Source: Winogradskyella forsetii | GTDB taxonomy: Bacteria > Bacteroidota > Bacteroidia > Flavobacteriales > Flavobacteriaceae | NCBI RefSeq assembly: GCF_013394595.1 | Contig: NZ_CP053348.1 | Location: 1,631,001 to 1,695,000, forward strand | DNA length: 64,000 nucleotides | Direction: 5' to 3' | Part shown: positions 33,423-42,670 of the stretch, in pieces | Position numbering within the stretch: position 1 is the stretch's first letter | Layout: each line of letters begins with the position of its first letter | Translations under genes and position numbers: made by a program | Notes under the pieces: generated by a model | Database searches by the model: none | Told to the model about the DNA's origin: nothing | Seen by the model: the letters and a program-made list of their open reading frames with translations, nothing else

Positions 33423-34301
33423 ATGATGAAAAAAATGATTTTAGCAGTTTTGGCATTGGGAATTTTTGCCACCTCATGTAGTAGTGATGATGACAATAAC
33501 AGTCCTACAAATTCAAATTTAATTCTTAATCTTGATGGTTTAGAGGCTTTAGGGAATGATTTTGTATATGAAGGATGGATTATTGTAGATGGGTCTCCTG
33601 TATCAACAGGGACATTTAGTAGTGTGGATTTTCCAAAAACTTTTCCAGTAAATACCACACAATTAAATGAAGCAACCACTTTTGTGCTATCGATTGAGCC
33701 AGCAGTAGATACTGATCCTGCTCCGGCAGCAACAAAAATTTTAGCTGGTGATTTTTCAGGAGCTTCGGCAACAGTAAATTCTAATGGTATCGTAGGTAAT
33801 TTTAGTTCTTCAAGTGGAACTTATATTTTAGCAACGCCTACAGATACAGATGATACCAATGAGGCTAGTGGTGTTTGGTTTTTAGACAATTCTAGTGGAA
33901 CTCCAATGACAGGGTTGAATTTACCAACCTTAACTGATGGCTGGAAATATGAAGGATGGGCAGTGTTGAATGGAACTCCAATCAGTACGGGAACATTTAT
34001 TGATCCAGCGTCCGCAGACGAGAATGCTACAACTTCAATGTTTAAAGGTGATGCAGGAAGTGGGCCTGGATATCCTGGAGAAGATTATTTGCAAAATGCG
34101 CCGGCAGGAATGACTTTTCCAACCGATTTAAGAGGTGCGACTATTGTGATTTCAGTGGAACCAAGTCCAGACAATAGTCCAATGCCCTTTACATTAAAGC
34201 CATTGGCGCATGAAGTTCCTGGAAATGCAATGGTACATAGCGCGATTTCCATGGGAACGGGACCAGTTGCAACAATTTCGGGTTCGGTAACAAGAAATTA
34301 A
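33423..34301 (+). CDS. Lipoprotein with two RskA-like repeats
   Basis: 292 residues. SpII signal ILAVLALGIFATSC (Cys near residue 19) and an acidic linker SSDDDN. Two homologous halves: FVYEGWIIVDGSPVSTGTF ... FVLSIEPAVDTDPAP and WKYEGWAVLNGTPISTGTF ... IVISVEPSPDNSPMP. This is the pattern of the extracytoplasmic domain of anti-sigma-K factors (RskA), but here it is an exported lipoprotein with no sigma-binding domain. Role unknown; possibly regulated by the upstream Crp/Fnr protein. Confidence 0.75.
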   Translation: MMKKMILAVLALGIFATSCSSDDDNNSPTNSNLILNLDGLEALGNDFVYEGWIIVDGSPVSTGTFSSVDFPKTFPVNTTQLNEATTFVLSIEPAVDTDPAPAATKILAGDFSGASATVNSNGIVGNFSSSSGTYILATPTDTDDTNEASGVWFLDNSSGTPMTGLNLPTLTDGWKYEGWAVLNGTPISTGTFIDPASADENATTSMFKGDAGSGPGYPGEDYLQNAPAGMTFPTDLRGATIVISVEPSPDNSPMPFTLKPLAHEVPGNAMVHSAISMGTGPVATISGSVTRN

Positions 34302-34373
34302 TAGGAGTTTATATTTGTTAGATTTGAAGCGTAATACTAATTTTGGTGTTGCGCTTCTTTAATATATGGATCA

Positions 34374-34952
34374 ATGGGCAAAACGAATAAGAATAGCATG
34401 AGAATTTCCACTATCATTGGTATTGCATTGGTAGTGGTATTGATTTTTCCACAAACGAGACGGACTATTCAAATAGGGTTGCATAAAGCCTTGAGCCTTG
34501 TTAATCAATCATCGCTAATCGATTTAGAAGATAGAAAATCTGTGGATTATGCAGATTGGAAATTAAAATCGGATAGGGATGATACAACTTTAGAATTTGA
34601 AGATACAAAGGGAAAAGTAGTATTCATTAATTTTTGGGCAACTTGGTGTCCTCCTTGCATAGCCGAAATGCCGAGCCTTCAAGAATTGTATAATGATTAT
34701 AATGATAGAGTTGTATTTCTATTTGTCACCAAAGATGGCTTTGAAACCGTTGATAAATTTAAAACTAAAAGAGGATTTAATTTTGAAGTTTTTAATCCCA
34801 TATCCAAAACGCCTACTGAATTAGTAACAGGTTCTATCCCAAGAACTTTTATTGTAAATAAGAAAGGTAAAATTGTGGTTGACGAATCTGGTGCAGTAGA
34901 TTGGAACAGTTTAAAGGTCAGACAGCAATTAGATAATTTGCTTTTGGAATAA
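34374..34952 (+). CDS. TlpA-like membrane-anchored thioredoxin
   Basis: 192 residues. N-terminal membrane anchor ISTIIGIALVVVLIF (about 12-26), then a thioredoxin fold with VVFINFWATWCPPCIAEMPS; the CPPC active site is at about residues 93-96. C-terminal IPRTFIVNKKG contains the cis-Pro (about 159-169). Expected periplasmic thiol-disulfide reductase. Convergent with the carotenoid operon. Confidence 0.9.
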   Translation: MGKTNKNSMRISTIIGIALVVVLIFPQTRRTIQIGLHKALSLVNQSSLIDLEDRKSVDYADWKLKSDRDDTTLEFEDTKGKVVFINFWATWCPPCIAEMPSLQELYNDYNDRVVFLFVTKDGFETVDKFKTKRGFNFEVFNPISKTPTELVTGSIPRTFIVNKKGKIVVDESGAVDWNSLKVRQQLDNLLLE

Positions 34953-34977
34953 ATAGAAACACAGTTTTAAACCATTC

Positions 34978-35424
34978 CTATTTAAAATACTTAAAAGGCA
35001 CAATCAACATTCCAAAATTTTCGCCTTCGTTTTTACCTAAGTGCTTATGATGAATTTTGTGTGCGCGTCTTAATCCTCTTGCGTATTTGTTGTCTATATT
35101 CCGTAGCCATTTAAAACGTTGATGTATAAAAATATCATGAACCACAAAATAAGCCAAGCCATAAGCCAAAATACCAAGACCAATAGGTAAGGTGTACCAA
35201 ATATCTTCGTAACCCCAAAGATAAAAACAGGTCATACTAACTACGGCATAAAAAATAAAGAACGCATCATTTCGCTCAAACCAACTATCATGGTCTTTAT
35301 GATGATGGTCTTTGTGTAAGCTCCACAAAAACCCATGCATTATATATTTATGTGTAAACCAGGCATTAAATTCCATGATAAAGAAGGTGCCAAAAAAAAT
35401 CAATATCCAAAATATGGTTTGCAT
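34978..35424 (-). CDS. crtZ: Beta-carotene hydroxylase
   Basis: 148 residues, multi-pass membrane di-iron hydroxylase. The histidine clusters are intact: HKYIMHG, HKDHHHKDHD, HDIFIHQRF and RRAHKIHHKHLG. It converts beta-carotene to zeaxanthin. Last gene of the leftward operon regulator-crtI-crtB-crtZ; the lycopene cyclase gene (crtY) often found next is not here. Confidence 0.93.
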   Translation of the reverse strand: MQTIFWILIFFGTFFIMEFNAWFTHKYIMHGFLWSLHKDHHHKDHDSWFERNDAFFIFYAVVSMTCFYLWGYEDIWYTLPIGLGILAYGLAYFVVHDIFIHQRFKWLRNIDNKYARGLRRAHKIHHKHLGKNEGENFGMLIVPFKYFK

Positions 35425-35439
35425 AATAGTGTTTTGTTT

Positions 35440-36279
35440 TTAAAGTAAATTTAATTGATATTTCACATAACTGCGAGTTAATAACTCAATTTTTCTGTAA
35501 TTGGGAACTCTGATTCTGGTCGATTTGATTTGTAGAGCAGGCGTCTTTTTTAGTTTTTCCAGTAATTTGCTGTAATAACGATAAGCCATAAAAACCCCAA
35601 ATTTAGCTTCAATAGGTAAGCGTTTGATACCTTGTAATCCTTTTTCAAAATCGGCTTCAATATCATCTATAATGGCTTTTTTTGAAGTCTCGTCTAATTG
35701 ATTCAAATCGGTATTTGGAAAATAAGTTCTGCTAAGGTCTTCAAAGTCTGCTTTTAAATCGCGCAAGAAATTTACTTTCTGAAAAGCGGAGCCCAAACTC
35801 ATCGCAGAATCTTTTAAATCTTCATATTTCTCATTATCTCCTTTTACAAAAACCTTGAGGCACATTAACCCAACCACATCCGCAGAGCCATAAATGTAGG
35901 CTTTATATTCTTCTTCAGTAAGATAATCTGTTTTATGAAGATCCAAACGCATACTGTTCATAAAAGAATCTACTAAATGTTTATCGATCCCATACTTATG
36001 AAAGGTATCTTGAAAAGCATTCAATATGGGATTTAAACTTATCTTATCCTCTAAAGCCGCTTCAAGGTCGCCTTCAAAATTTTTGAAAAGCTTTTCTTTG
36101 TCATAATCGTGGAATGTATCTACGATCTCATCGGCAAATCTTACAAAACCATAAATATTGTAAATATCTTGTCTAATGCTGTCGGATAGCATTTTGGTAG
36201 CTAGAGAGAATGAGGTGCTGTAGGCATTGGTAACTGCCTTACTACATTCTCGGGATACGTTGTCGAAAATTGATTTCAT
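35440..36279 (-). CDS. crtB: Phytoene synthase
   Basis: 279 residues. Squalene/phytoene synthase family, joining two geranylgeranyl diphosphates. Both Asp-rich signatures are visible: FADEIVDTFHDYD (about 47-59) and NFLRDLKADFEDLSRTYFP (about 169-187). It lies 20 bp downstream of crtI in the same operon. Confidence 0.94.
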   Translation of the reverse strand: MKSIFDNVSRECSKAVTNAYSTSFSLATKMLSDSIRQDIYNIYGFVRFADEIVDTFHDYDKEKLFKNFEGDLEAALEDKISLNPILNAFQDTFHKYGIDKHLVDSFMNSMRLDLHKTDYLTEEEYKAYIYGSADVVGLMCLKVFVKGDNEKYEDLKDSAMSLGSAFQKVNFLRDLKADFEDLSRTYFPNTDLNQLDETSKKAIIDDIEADFEKGLQGIKRLPIEAKFGVFMAYRYYSKLLEKLKKTPALQIKSTRIRVPNYRKIELLTRSYVKYQLNLL

Positions 36280-36298
36280 ATTTATAATTGCTTAGCCA

Positions 36299-37759
36299 TT
36301 AAATTTCATTTTTTTGAATCAGTTCAGCAACTAATTTTCCTGAGATTAAGGCTGGAGGAACTCCGGGTCCAGGAACCGTTAATTGCCCAGTAAAATAAAG
36401 TTGATTCACTTTTTTGCTTTTTAACTTAGGTCTTAAAAAGGCTGTTTGCATTAGTGTATTTGCCATGCCGTAAGCATTTCCTTTGTAAGAGTTGTAATCT
36501 TCAACAAAATCCTTAACACAATAAGATTCTTTAAACAGGATATGTTCACGGACATTTTGCTCGGTTTTATTTTCGAATCTATTTATAATAATATCGAAAT
36601 ATTGCTGACGTAATTCAGGTGTGTCTTCCAATCCTGGTGCGATTGGTATAAGAAAAAAACCAGTCTCACAACCTTTAGGAGCCATACTTTGATCTGTTAC
36701 TGAAGGAAAGTTAACATAAAAAAGTGGATTTTCAGGCCATTTAGGGTGATCATATATGTCTTCGGCATGCGTTTCAAAATTAGTATCAAAAAATAAATTG
36801 TGATGTTCAACGTTTTTTAACTTTTGATCAAAACCAACATAAAAAAGTAGGGAAGAGGGCGCAAAAGTCCGGCTTTCCCAATATTTCTCACTGTACTGTC
36901 GGTAAGTCTTATCCAAAAGCGTTTCTGTATGATGATAATCCGCTCCACTGATAACAATATCCGAATGGATCATTTTACCATTTACGGTAATACTTTTAAC
37001 GGTTTTATTTTCAACATTTATTTTTTCAACATTGCTATTAGGATAGATTGAAACGCCTAGACTTTCAGCTAAATTTTTCATGGCTTTAACAATTTCGTAC
37101 ATGCCGCCTTTAGGATGCCAAGTTCCTAAACCAAAGTCAGCAAAATTCATGAAACTGTAAAATGATGGTGTTTCATTTGGCTTGGCGCCCAAAAAGAGCA
37201 CAGGGAATTCCAAGGTTGAAATAAGTTTAGGGTTTTTAAAATTTTTACGAACCTCAGAACTTATAGTTTTGTAAAAACGATCCAATCTGGTAATGGTTTC
37301 CATGGTCACTAATTCAAAAGGCGAAAGACCAGGTTTTAGAACCACCTTATTTATAGCGATGTCATAATGATCTTGTGCTTTTGCTATAAATTGGCGAAGT
37401 GGTTTAGAACTTCCCGATTCTATGCGTTCAAACTCTTCACAGATTTTATCCATGTGATCACCAATAGTAATAACATCGTCTGAGAAAAAAATTTTATAAG
37501 CCGGATTTAATTTGTCTAGCTGATAATAGTCACTCGCCTTTTTTCCAAAATCATTAAAGAATTTTTCAAAAATATCTGGCATCCAATACCAACTTGGTCC
37601 CATGTCAAAAGTGAAACCATCTTTAATAAGTTGTCTGGCTCTTCCGCCAACAGTAGGATTTTTTTCAAAAATAGAAACCTTGTAACCCGCTTGTGCTAAA
37701 TAGCACGAAGCCGATAATGCTGAGAAGCCTGAACCTATTATGGAAATTGTTTTCTGCAT
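36299..37759 (-). CDS. crtI: Phytoene desaturase
   Basis: 486 residues. N-terminal FAD-binding motif SIIGSGFSALSASCYLAQAG and GGRARQL, with FDMGPSWYWMPD (about 52-63), and the C-terminal CrtI signature LYFTGQLTVPGPGVPPALIS. It desaturates phytoene to lycopene. It starts 5 bp after the regulator's stop, so the regulator is co-transcribed. Confidence 0.95.
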   Translation of the reverse strand: MQKTISIIGSGFSALSASCYLAQAGYKVSIFEKNPTVGGRARQLIKDGFTFDMGPSWYWMPDIFEKFFNDFGKKASDYYQLDKLNPAYKIFFSDDVITIGDHMDKICEEFERIESGSSKPLRQFIAKAQDHYDIAINKVVLKPGLSPFELVTMETITRLDRFYKTISSEVRKNFKNPKLISTLEFPVLFLGAKPNETPSFYSFMNFADFGLGTWHPKGGMYEIVKAMKNLAESLGVSIYPNSNVEKINVENKTVKSITVNGKMIHSDIVISGADYHHTETLLDKTYRQYSEKYWESRTFAPSSLLFYVGFDQKLKNVEHHNLFFDTNFETHAEDIYDHPKWPENPLFYVNFPSVTDQSMAPKGCETGFFLIPIAPGLEDTPELRQQYFDIIINRFENKTEQNVREHILFKESYCVKDFVEDYNSYKGNAYGMANTLMQTAFLRPKLKSKKVNQLYFTGQLTVPGPGVPPALISGKLVAELIQKNEI

Positions 37760-37764
37760 TAGAC

Positions 37765-38664
37765 TTAAAGTGCTTCCATTAGGCTTTGAATGGAATTAAA
37801 GGTTTTGATGTTTTGAGGTAATTGGTTAATATCTACGTCGTTGAGTATTTGTCCGAGAACCCAAAATTTTGTGTTTGGTTTTTTAATCACCAAGTTACTA
37901 AAATCATTGAAATAGTTTAAAACATCTTCTTTGAGTGGTCTTACGGTAAAATAAGAAAGGTAAATAATTTCATCATAGTAATTTTGAAGTTCCACCAAAC
38001 TCTCAATAGGAACACTTTGTCCTAAAAAAATGGAATGGTAACCTTTACTGACCAGTTGATGGTTAATGAACATTAAACCCAGTTCGTGTATTTCGTTATC
38101 CGGTAAATACAACACAAAGGTTTTTGTTGATTTGTTAGTTTGTTTGGATTGAATTATTTCAGTATTTATTAATATTTTCTGACGAATAAGTGTTGTAATA
38201 AAATGCTCGTGCGCAGGAGTTATAGTGTCTGTTTGCCATAGCAGGCCAATTTCAGTTAACAAAGGAATAAATATGTCATAGAAAATTGCTTTAAACTCTT
38301 TTTCTTTGAGAAGGGAACTGTAGGTTTTATAGAACAGCGCTTGATCAAAGTTTAACATGGATAATTTAAAAGCATTGATAGCGTGACTTTCTAAATTGGT
38401 TTCAGCCGCAATTTCTCTAACTAATTGAGGGATTTCAGCTTCCTTCATTTTAGCAATCTTTGAAATTTTATAGCCGTTGTTATTAAGGTAACTAACATTG
38501 AGAAGCTTTTGGAAACTCTTTAAATCATAGTATCTAATATTAGTTTCCGTACGTTTTGGTTCTAGTAGATTGTATCGTTTTTCCCAAATTCTTATAGTGT
38601 GTGCTTTAATTCCTGTAAGATTTTCAAGATCTTTAATACTGAATTGATTCTTAATATTGTTCAT
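37765..38664 (-). CDS. MerR-family, CarH-like regulator of the carotenoid operon
   Basis: 299 residues from the ATG at 38664 (MNNIKNQFSIKDLENL); the ATG eight codons upstream overlaps the promoter element. MerR HTH with GIKAHTIRIWEKRYNLLEPK (about 17-36). The C-terminal part keeps the two B12-photoreceptor motifs of CarH: W-x9-EH (WQTDTITPAHEH) in the helical cap and HxxG (EIHELGL) in the cobalamin fold, with Glu instead of Asp two residues before the His. Inference: adenosylcobalamin-dependent, light-released repressor of crtI-crtB-crtZ and of itself. Confidence 0.88.
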   Translation of the reverse strand: MNNIKNQFSIKDLENLTGIKAHTIRIWEKRYNLLEPKRTETNIRYYDLKSFQKLLNVSYLNNNGYKISKIAKMKEAEIPQLVREIAAETNLESHAINAFKLSMLNFDQALFYKTYSSLLKEKEFKAIFYDIFIPLLTEIGLLWQTDTITPAHEHFITTLIRQKILINTEIIQSKQTNKSTKTFVLYLPDNEIHELGLMFINHQLVSKGYHSIFLGQSVPIESLVELQNYYDEIIYLSYFTVRPLKEDVLNYFNDFSNLVIKKPNTKFWVLGQILNDVDINQLPQNIKTFNSIQSLMEAL

Positions 38665-38685
38665 TTTTTTTAAATAATGATTAAA

Positions 38686-38693
38686 CAAAAATA
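38686..38693 (-). promoter_or_regulatory. Candidate -7 element of the carotenoid operon
   Basis: TATTTTTG on the minus strand, 21 bp before the regulator start. It decides against the upstream in-frame ATG at 38688. Confidence 0.5.
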
Positions 38694-38881
38694 CAATTTA
38701 TAAGCATAAGATGCGTGGATTTAACAAAAATTATATAAAAAAAGAACAAATTGAATGGACATGCTTTTAACACATCAAATGACTTTTTGATAAGCCTAAG
38801 TTAGTAATTAAAAGTAGCAATGCACTATTTTGTTTAAAAAATGAGGATATGGTATAATCTAATGGATTTGAAGAAAAAAAG

Positions 38882-38965
38882 TGCGCACGAGAAGACTCGA
38901 ACTTCCACGGACTAATGTCCACCAACCCCTCAAGCTGGCGCGTCTACCAATTCCGCCACGTGCGC
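38882..38965 (-). tRNA. tRNA-Leu (anticodon GAG)
   Basis: Acceptor GCGCACG / CGTGCGC, anticodon stem CCAGC / GTTGG with loop TTGAGGG, long class II variable arm (TGGACATTAGTCC), T-loop TTCGAGT. 84 nt, CCA not encoded. Confidence 0.92.
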
Positions 38966-39020
38966 AAAATAATGAGGTAAAGATAAAAAAAAAGTTAAGC
39001 AATTTGCTTAACCTTTTTAG

Positions 39021-39093
39021 TGACCAGTCTGGGGCTCGAACCCAGGACCCTCTCCTTAAAAGGGAGATGCTCTGCCAACTGAGCTAACTAGTC
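39021..39093 (-). tRNA. tRNA-Lys (anticodon TTT)
   Basis: Acceptor GACTAGT / ACTGGTC, loop CTTTTAA with anticodon TTT, T-arm CTGGGTTCGAGCCCCAG. It lies upstream of tRNA-Leu in the same transcript. Confidence 0.93.
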
Positions 39094-39119
39094 AAAATGT
39101 TTTCTCTTTAACGAGGGTG

Positions 39120-39149
39120 CAAATATAAAATGTTTAATTAATAATACAA
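39120..39149 (-). promoter_or_regulatory. Promoter of the tRNA-Lys/tRNA-Leu unit
   Basis: On the minus strand TTG, 19 nt, TATATTTG; the tRNA begins 26 bp downstream. Full consensus match. Confidence 0.8.
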
Positions 39150-39223
39150 TACTTTTTTTATTTAATTTTTCGTTTTTTTGTAGTCTATTTACCTATCGGT
39201 TTAAAAATCAATTTATAAGCATT

Positions 39224-39745
39224 ATGATTATAGTTTTAATAGGATATATGGGATCTGGAAAATCAACCATTGGTAAGGAATTGGCTACAGTTCTTAACTA
39301 TGATTTTTTAGATTTAGACGATTATATTTCCAATAAGGAAAATGCTTCCATTCCTGAAATTTTTAAAAAGAAAGGGGAAATCTATTTCAGAAAAAAAGAA
39401 ACCGAATATCTATCTGAAGTTATTAGTACTTTAGAAAATGTGGTATTGGCCTTAGGTGGAGGGACACCTTGTTACGGAAACAATATGGAGTTATTAAAGG
39501 TTATTTCTAATTTGAAATCATTTTACCTCAAACTTTCCATTCCACTTTTGGCCAAACGGTTATTTCTAGAACGTTCAAAAAGGCCTTTAATAAGTCATAT
39601 TAATTCTGAAACTGAATTATTGGAATTTATTGGTAAGCATCTCTTTGAAAGGTCACCATATTATAGTCAATCGGAATTTACAATAAATACAGATCACAAA
39701 ACAAAACAAGAAATTTTAGAAGCACTTTTGGCGCATTTAATCTAA
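39224..39745 (+). CDS. aroK: Shikimate kinase
   Basis: 173 residues, the usual length. Walker A GYMGSGKST (residues 7-15), substrate-binding DLDDYI, GEIYFRKKE (shikimate Arg) and VLALGGGTP (about 78-86), and lid Arg residues in FLERSKRPLI. Makes shikimate 3-phosphate for aromatic amino acid synthesis. Converges with, and overlaps by 9 bp, the phosphoribosyltransferase gene. Confidence 0.95.
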   Translation: MIIVLIGYMGSGKSTIGKELATVLNYDFLDLDDYISNKENASIPEIFKKKGEIYFRKKETEYLSEVISTLENVVLALGGGTPCYGNNMELLKVISNLKSFYLKLSIPLLAKRLFLERSKRPLISHINSETELLEFIGKHLFERSPYYSQSEFTINTDHKTKQEILEALLAHLI

Positions 39746-40240
39746 ATAAGCTTCATAAGGTTGCTTGGATAAATTAACGTGCACATGCTCAAACAATGAT
39801 GTAGAAAGTGAAATGCCTTTAAAATCTGCTTTTACAGGATATTTTTTATGATTTCGATTGACTAAAACTGCCGTTTTAAATTGTTTAAGTGGGACATCAA
39901 GAAAATGCTTAATTCCATAAATTAAGGTACTGCCAGAATTTAGAACATCGTCAATCAATACAATAGATTTATTAGTGTAATCTTCTTTACCAATTGACGT
40001 TTTTATAGGTGTTGTTGGTTCAGATTTGTTTATGGTTACTTTACACAAAGTAGATTCTATACTGGAGATTTTATCTAAATTCGACTTTATTTTTTTCGCT
40101 AATAAATAGCCATTGTTCTCAATACCTGCAATTATAAGTTCTGTTTCATCAACATTACTCTCATAAATTTGATAAGCGATACGTTTTATTTTATGCTCAA
40201 TTTCTTTATGACTTAATATGGTGTTCTTTGTTAATGCCAT
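39737..40240 (-). CDS. PyrR-like phosphoribosyltransferase
   Basis: 167 residues. Type I PRTase with the PRPP loop SIVLIDDVLNSGSTLIYG (about 90-107). The ends (ILSHKEIEHKIKRIAYQIYE, and TAVLVNRNHKKYPVKADFKG with STSLFEHVHVNL) follow PyrR, the pyrimidine regulator/uracil phosphoribosyltransferase. Whether it binds RNA or only acts as a salvage enzyme cannot be told; no pyr genes lie nearby. Confidence 0.85.
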   Translation of the reverse strand: MALTKNTILSHKEIEHKIKRIAYQIYESNVDETELIIAGIENNGYLLAKKIKSNLDKISSIESTLCKVTINKSEPTTPIKTSIGKEDYTNKSIVLIDDVLNSGSTLIYGIKHFLDVPLKQFKTAVLVNRNHKKYPVKADFKGISLSTSLFEHVHVNLSKQPYEAYLD

Positions 40241-40307
40241 AGTTTAAAAAACTAGTTAAAATTATAGAAGATCCTTTTTTCGCGTTAAGATGAGTTCTAA
40301 ATACACA

Positions 40308-40892
40308 TCATGCGTTTTCAAAGATAAAAAACAGTTCTTTACCTTGTCTTTGTTTTATGGAATTTATTGAAGGTTCTAAAACTTTTATGTGGAACTTAGA
40401 TTCAAAACGTGATTGATATTCAGCACGGTTTCCTCCAAATGGTGGTCCATCTTCAGTTAATTCAAAATTGAAGAACAAGCCAACAAGCTTCCCTTTAGGT
40501 TTTAACAATTGGTGCATTTGTTCTACATATTTTTCACGCAAACTTGGGTTTAGCGCACAGAAGAAGGTTTGTTCAATAATGAGGTCATAAGTATCCCTAA
40601 GTTCAAAAAAATCAACATTTAAAAGTTGTTTTTCAGGAAAATCTGGTATGCGCGATTTTAAATTATCCAAAGGTTGTTGTGCAACATCCAATACGTAAAC
40701 ATGCTTAAATCCATTGTTCCATAAGTATTCGGCTTCATAACTGTTGCCTGCACCAGGAATTAATATTTTTAACGACTTATCTTCTAATTGGTCGATATAG
40801 TTTTTAAGAGGTGTAGATACGTAACCAATATTCCAACCGGTTTGGTCTTTAGCGTATCGATTTTCCCAATAGATCTTGTTGATTTCATTCAT
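40308..40892 (-). CDS. TPMT-family SAM-dependent methyltransferase
   Basis: 194 residues. WENRYAKDQTGWNIGYVSTP at the N-terminus, the SAM-binding motif ILIPGAGNSYEAEYLWNNGF (about 43-62), VLDVAQQPLDNL, and GPPFGGNRAEYQSRF near residue 149 are typical of the thiopurine/thiol methyltransferase group. Likely methylates small sulfur, selenium or halide nucleophiles; substrate unknown. Confidence 0.85.
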   Translation of the reverse strand: MNEINKIYWENRYAKDQTGWNIGYVSTPLKNYIDQLEDKSLKILIPGAGNSYEAEYLWNNGFKHVYVLDVAQQPLDNLKSRIPDFPEKQLLNVDFFELRDTYDLIIEQTFFCALNPSLREKYVEQMHQLLKPKGKLVGLFFNFELTEDGPPFGGNRAEYQSRFESKFHIKVLEPSINSIKQRQGKELFFIFENA

Positions 40893-41027
40893 GTTACTAA
40901 TTACTCTTAAAATAGGGACGTTTGATTTCTATAAATTAATTCATTTTGACTATAATGCTCTCGGCAATCTTTTTTAATCTTGATTCTTGGTTCTATAATC
41001 GAAGCGGTCTTTTATCTTTCTCAAAAC

Positions 41028-41399
41028 TTACTCTTCATCATCATAAAAATCATCAATATCACGTCGGTCTTTTTTGGTTGGTCTTCCAGTGCCTTTTTTT
41101 CTGTAGTAGTCCTTACTATATTTTAAAAGTTCCTTAGCTTCAAAAGCCGATTTAGGTGTGGTGTCAACTCTATAAATATCTACCAATTTAGCACCTACAC
41201 GATTTGGAGGTAAATCATTTACGGTCAGCTGGTAGATGATTTGGTCCTTTCTTAGTTCAATTTTATCGGTAGGAAAAACTTCCCTTGAGGGTTTTACAGC
41301 AGCACCATTAACTTTTACTTGTCCTTTTTTACAGGCTTTTGTGGCAATACTGCGTGTTTTGTAATATCGCACACACCATAAATATTTATCAATTCGCAT
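41028..41399 (-). CDS. S4-domain RNA-binding protein, Hsp15 (HslR)-like
   Basis: 123 residues from the ATG at 41399 (MRIDKYLWCVRYYKTRSIAT), which is where this family starts; a 13-residue longer frame is unlikely. The S4 fold spans residues 1-65 with KACKKGQVKVNG, and the tail is very basic/acidic (RKKGTGRPTKKDRRDIDDFY). Hsp15 binds free 50S subunits carrying stalled nascent chains. Confidence 0.88.
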   Translation of the reverse strand: MRIDKYLWCVRYYKTRSIATKACKKGQVKVNGAAVKPSREVFPTDKIELRKDQIIYQLTVNDLPPNRVGAKLVDIYRVDTTPKSAFEAKELLKYSKDYYRKKGTGRPTKKDRRDIDDFYDDEE

Positions 41400-41533
41400 A
41401 TCTTTTTTACTAAAAACTCCGTTAAAGGAATAGTACAAAAATATTATATTATTGTATCTTGCGGCTTAAAAATTAGCAATAATGAATTTCATCTGTTAAC
41501 TGTGGTGGTAACAGATGAACAAAATGAATTTCT

Positions 41534-42598
41534 ATGAAAATTAAAACGTTAACGTTTAGTCTTGTTTTGCTGGCTATTACAGCAGTATTTATTTCGTGTA
41601 ATAATGATGATGACGGAGGTGGAGGGACACCATTTGTTGAAGCGGATAGAACAGAACAGCAAGCAGAGGATAATGCTGAAATTCAAGCATATTTGAGTTC
41701 ACATTACTACAATTCAAGTTTTTTTGAGACAGGAACGGATCATAAATACACGGATATCATCATAACGGAATTAGAAGAAGGGGAAAGCGTACCAGATGGC
41801 CATACCATATTAAGCGAGGCAGTACAAACACGTAACGTTACTTACTTGGAAACTTACTATGAGTATTATGTGTTGACTCTGAATCAAGGTCAAGGTGATT
41901 CGCCAAGGTTTACGGATTTTGTCCGAGTTAGGTATGAAGGAAGTTCAATAAGTGCAGAAGTAGGAGGTGTGGAAGAGGTATTTGATTCTGCCATTACACC
42001 AGCGGATTTCTATTTGCAAACTGATTTTAATAACATAAATGCAGTTATAAAAGCATGGCAATTGGTTATGCCATCATTTAATGCAGGAACATTTAATGGC
42101 ATAGATCCAGATACTGGAAGCATAAGTTATTCGAATCCTGGTTTAGGAGTCATGTTTATACCATCTGGTTTGGCGTATTTTTCTGGGTCAGCAACTGGAT
42201 CGTCTTATGATAACCTTATTTTTAAGTTTGAATTATTACAGTTTGAAACCATGGATCACGATAATGACGGAATTCCGTCTTATGTTGAAGATTTAAATAA
42301 TAACTTAGATCTTCTTGATGATGATACTGACGAAGATGGCATACCTAATTTTATAGACAATAATGATGATGGAGATCTTGTATTGACCATAGATGAATTG
42401 ATTCCAAACACCTATATAATTGATACTAACAATGGTGAAGTGGAACCGACACTCTCTACCGATGAATATGAAAGAAGTAGATATATAACAGAAGGAATAA
42501 TTACACTTAAAACAGTAACCATTGCAGATTCTAACAATGATGGGCCTGATTATTTAGATGAAACCATTGAAACCAATTATAATTTACCAAGCAATTAA
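41534..42598 (+). CDS. FKBP-like lipoprotein with calcium-binding-type tail
   Basis: 354 residues. SpII signal ending ITAVFISC (Cys near 22). Middle: an FKBP-type peptidyl-prolyl isomerase domain, with FVRVRYEGSS, VIKAWQLVMPSFNAG and NPGLGVMFIPSGLAYF (about 136-226). The C-terminus carries DHDNDGIPSYVEDLNNN and DDDTDEDGIPNFIDNND, thrombospondin type 3-like Asp repeats expected to bind Ca2+. Periplasmic or surface-exposed folding factor. Confidence 0.85.
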   Translation: MKIKTLTFSLVLLAITAVFISCNNDDDGGGGTPFVEADRTEQQAEDNAEIQAYLSSHYYNSSFFETGTDHKYTDIIITELEEGESVPDGHTILSEAVQTRNVTYLETYYEYYVLTLNQGQGDSPRFTDFVRVRYEGSSISAEVGGVEEVFDSAITPADFYLQTDFNNINAVIKAWQLVMPSFNAGTFNGIDPDTGSISYSNPGLGVMFIPSGLAYFSGSATGSSYDNLIFKFELLQFETMDHDNDGIPSYVEDLNNNLDLLDDDTDEDGIPNFIDNNDDGDLVLTIDELIPNTYIIDTNNGEVEPTLSTDEYERSRYITEGIITLKTVTIADSNNDGPDYLDETIETNYNLPSN

Positions 42599-42620
42599 GT
42601 ACTAATTTAAGAATTTAAAC

Positions 42621-42654
42621 AAGAAAGCCGCTCAATTAATGAGCGGCTTTCTTG
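42621..42654. terminator. Bidirectional terminator
   Basis: GAAAGCCGCTCA-ATTA-ATGAGCGGCTTTC, flanked by A/T-rich sequence, between two converging genes. Confidence 0.9.
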
Positions 42655-42670
42655 TTTTTATAGTTAAAAA

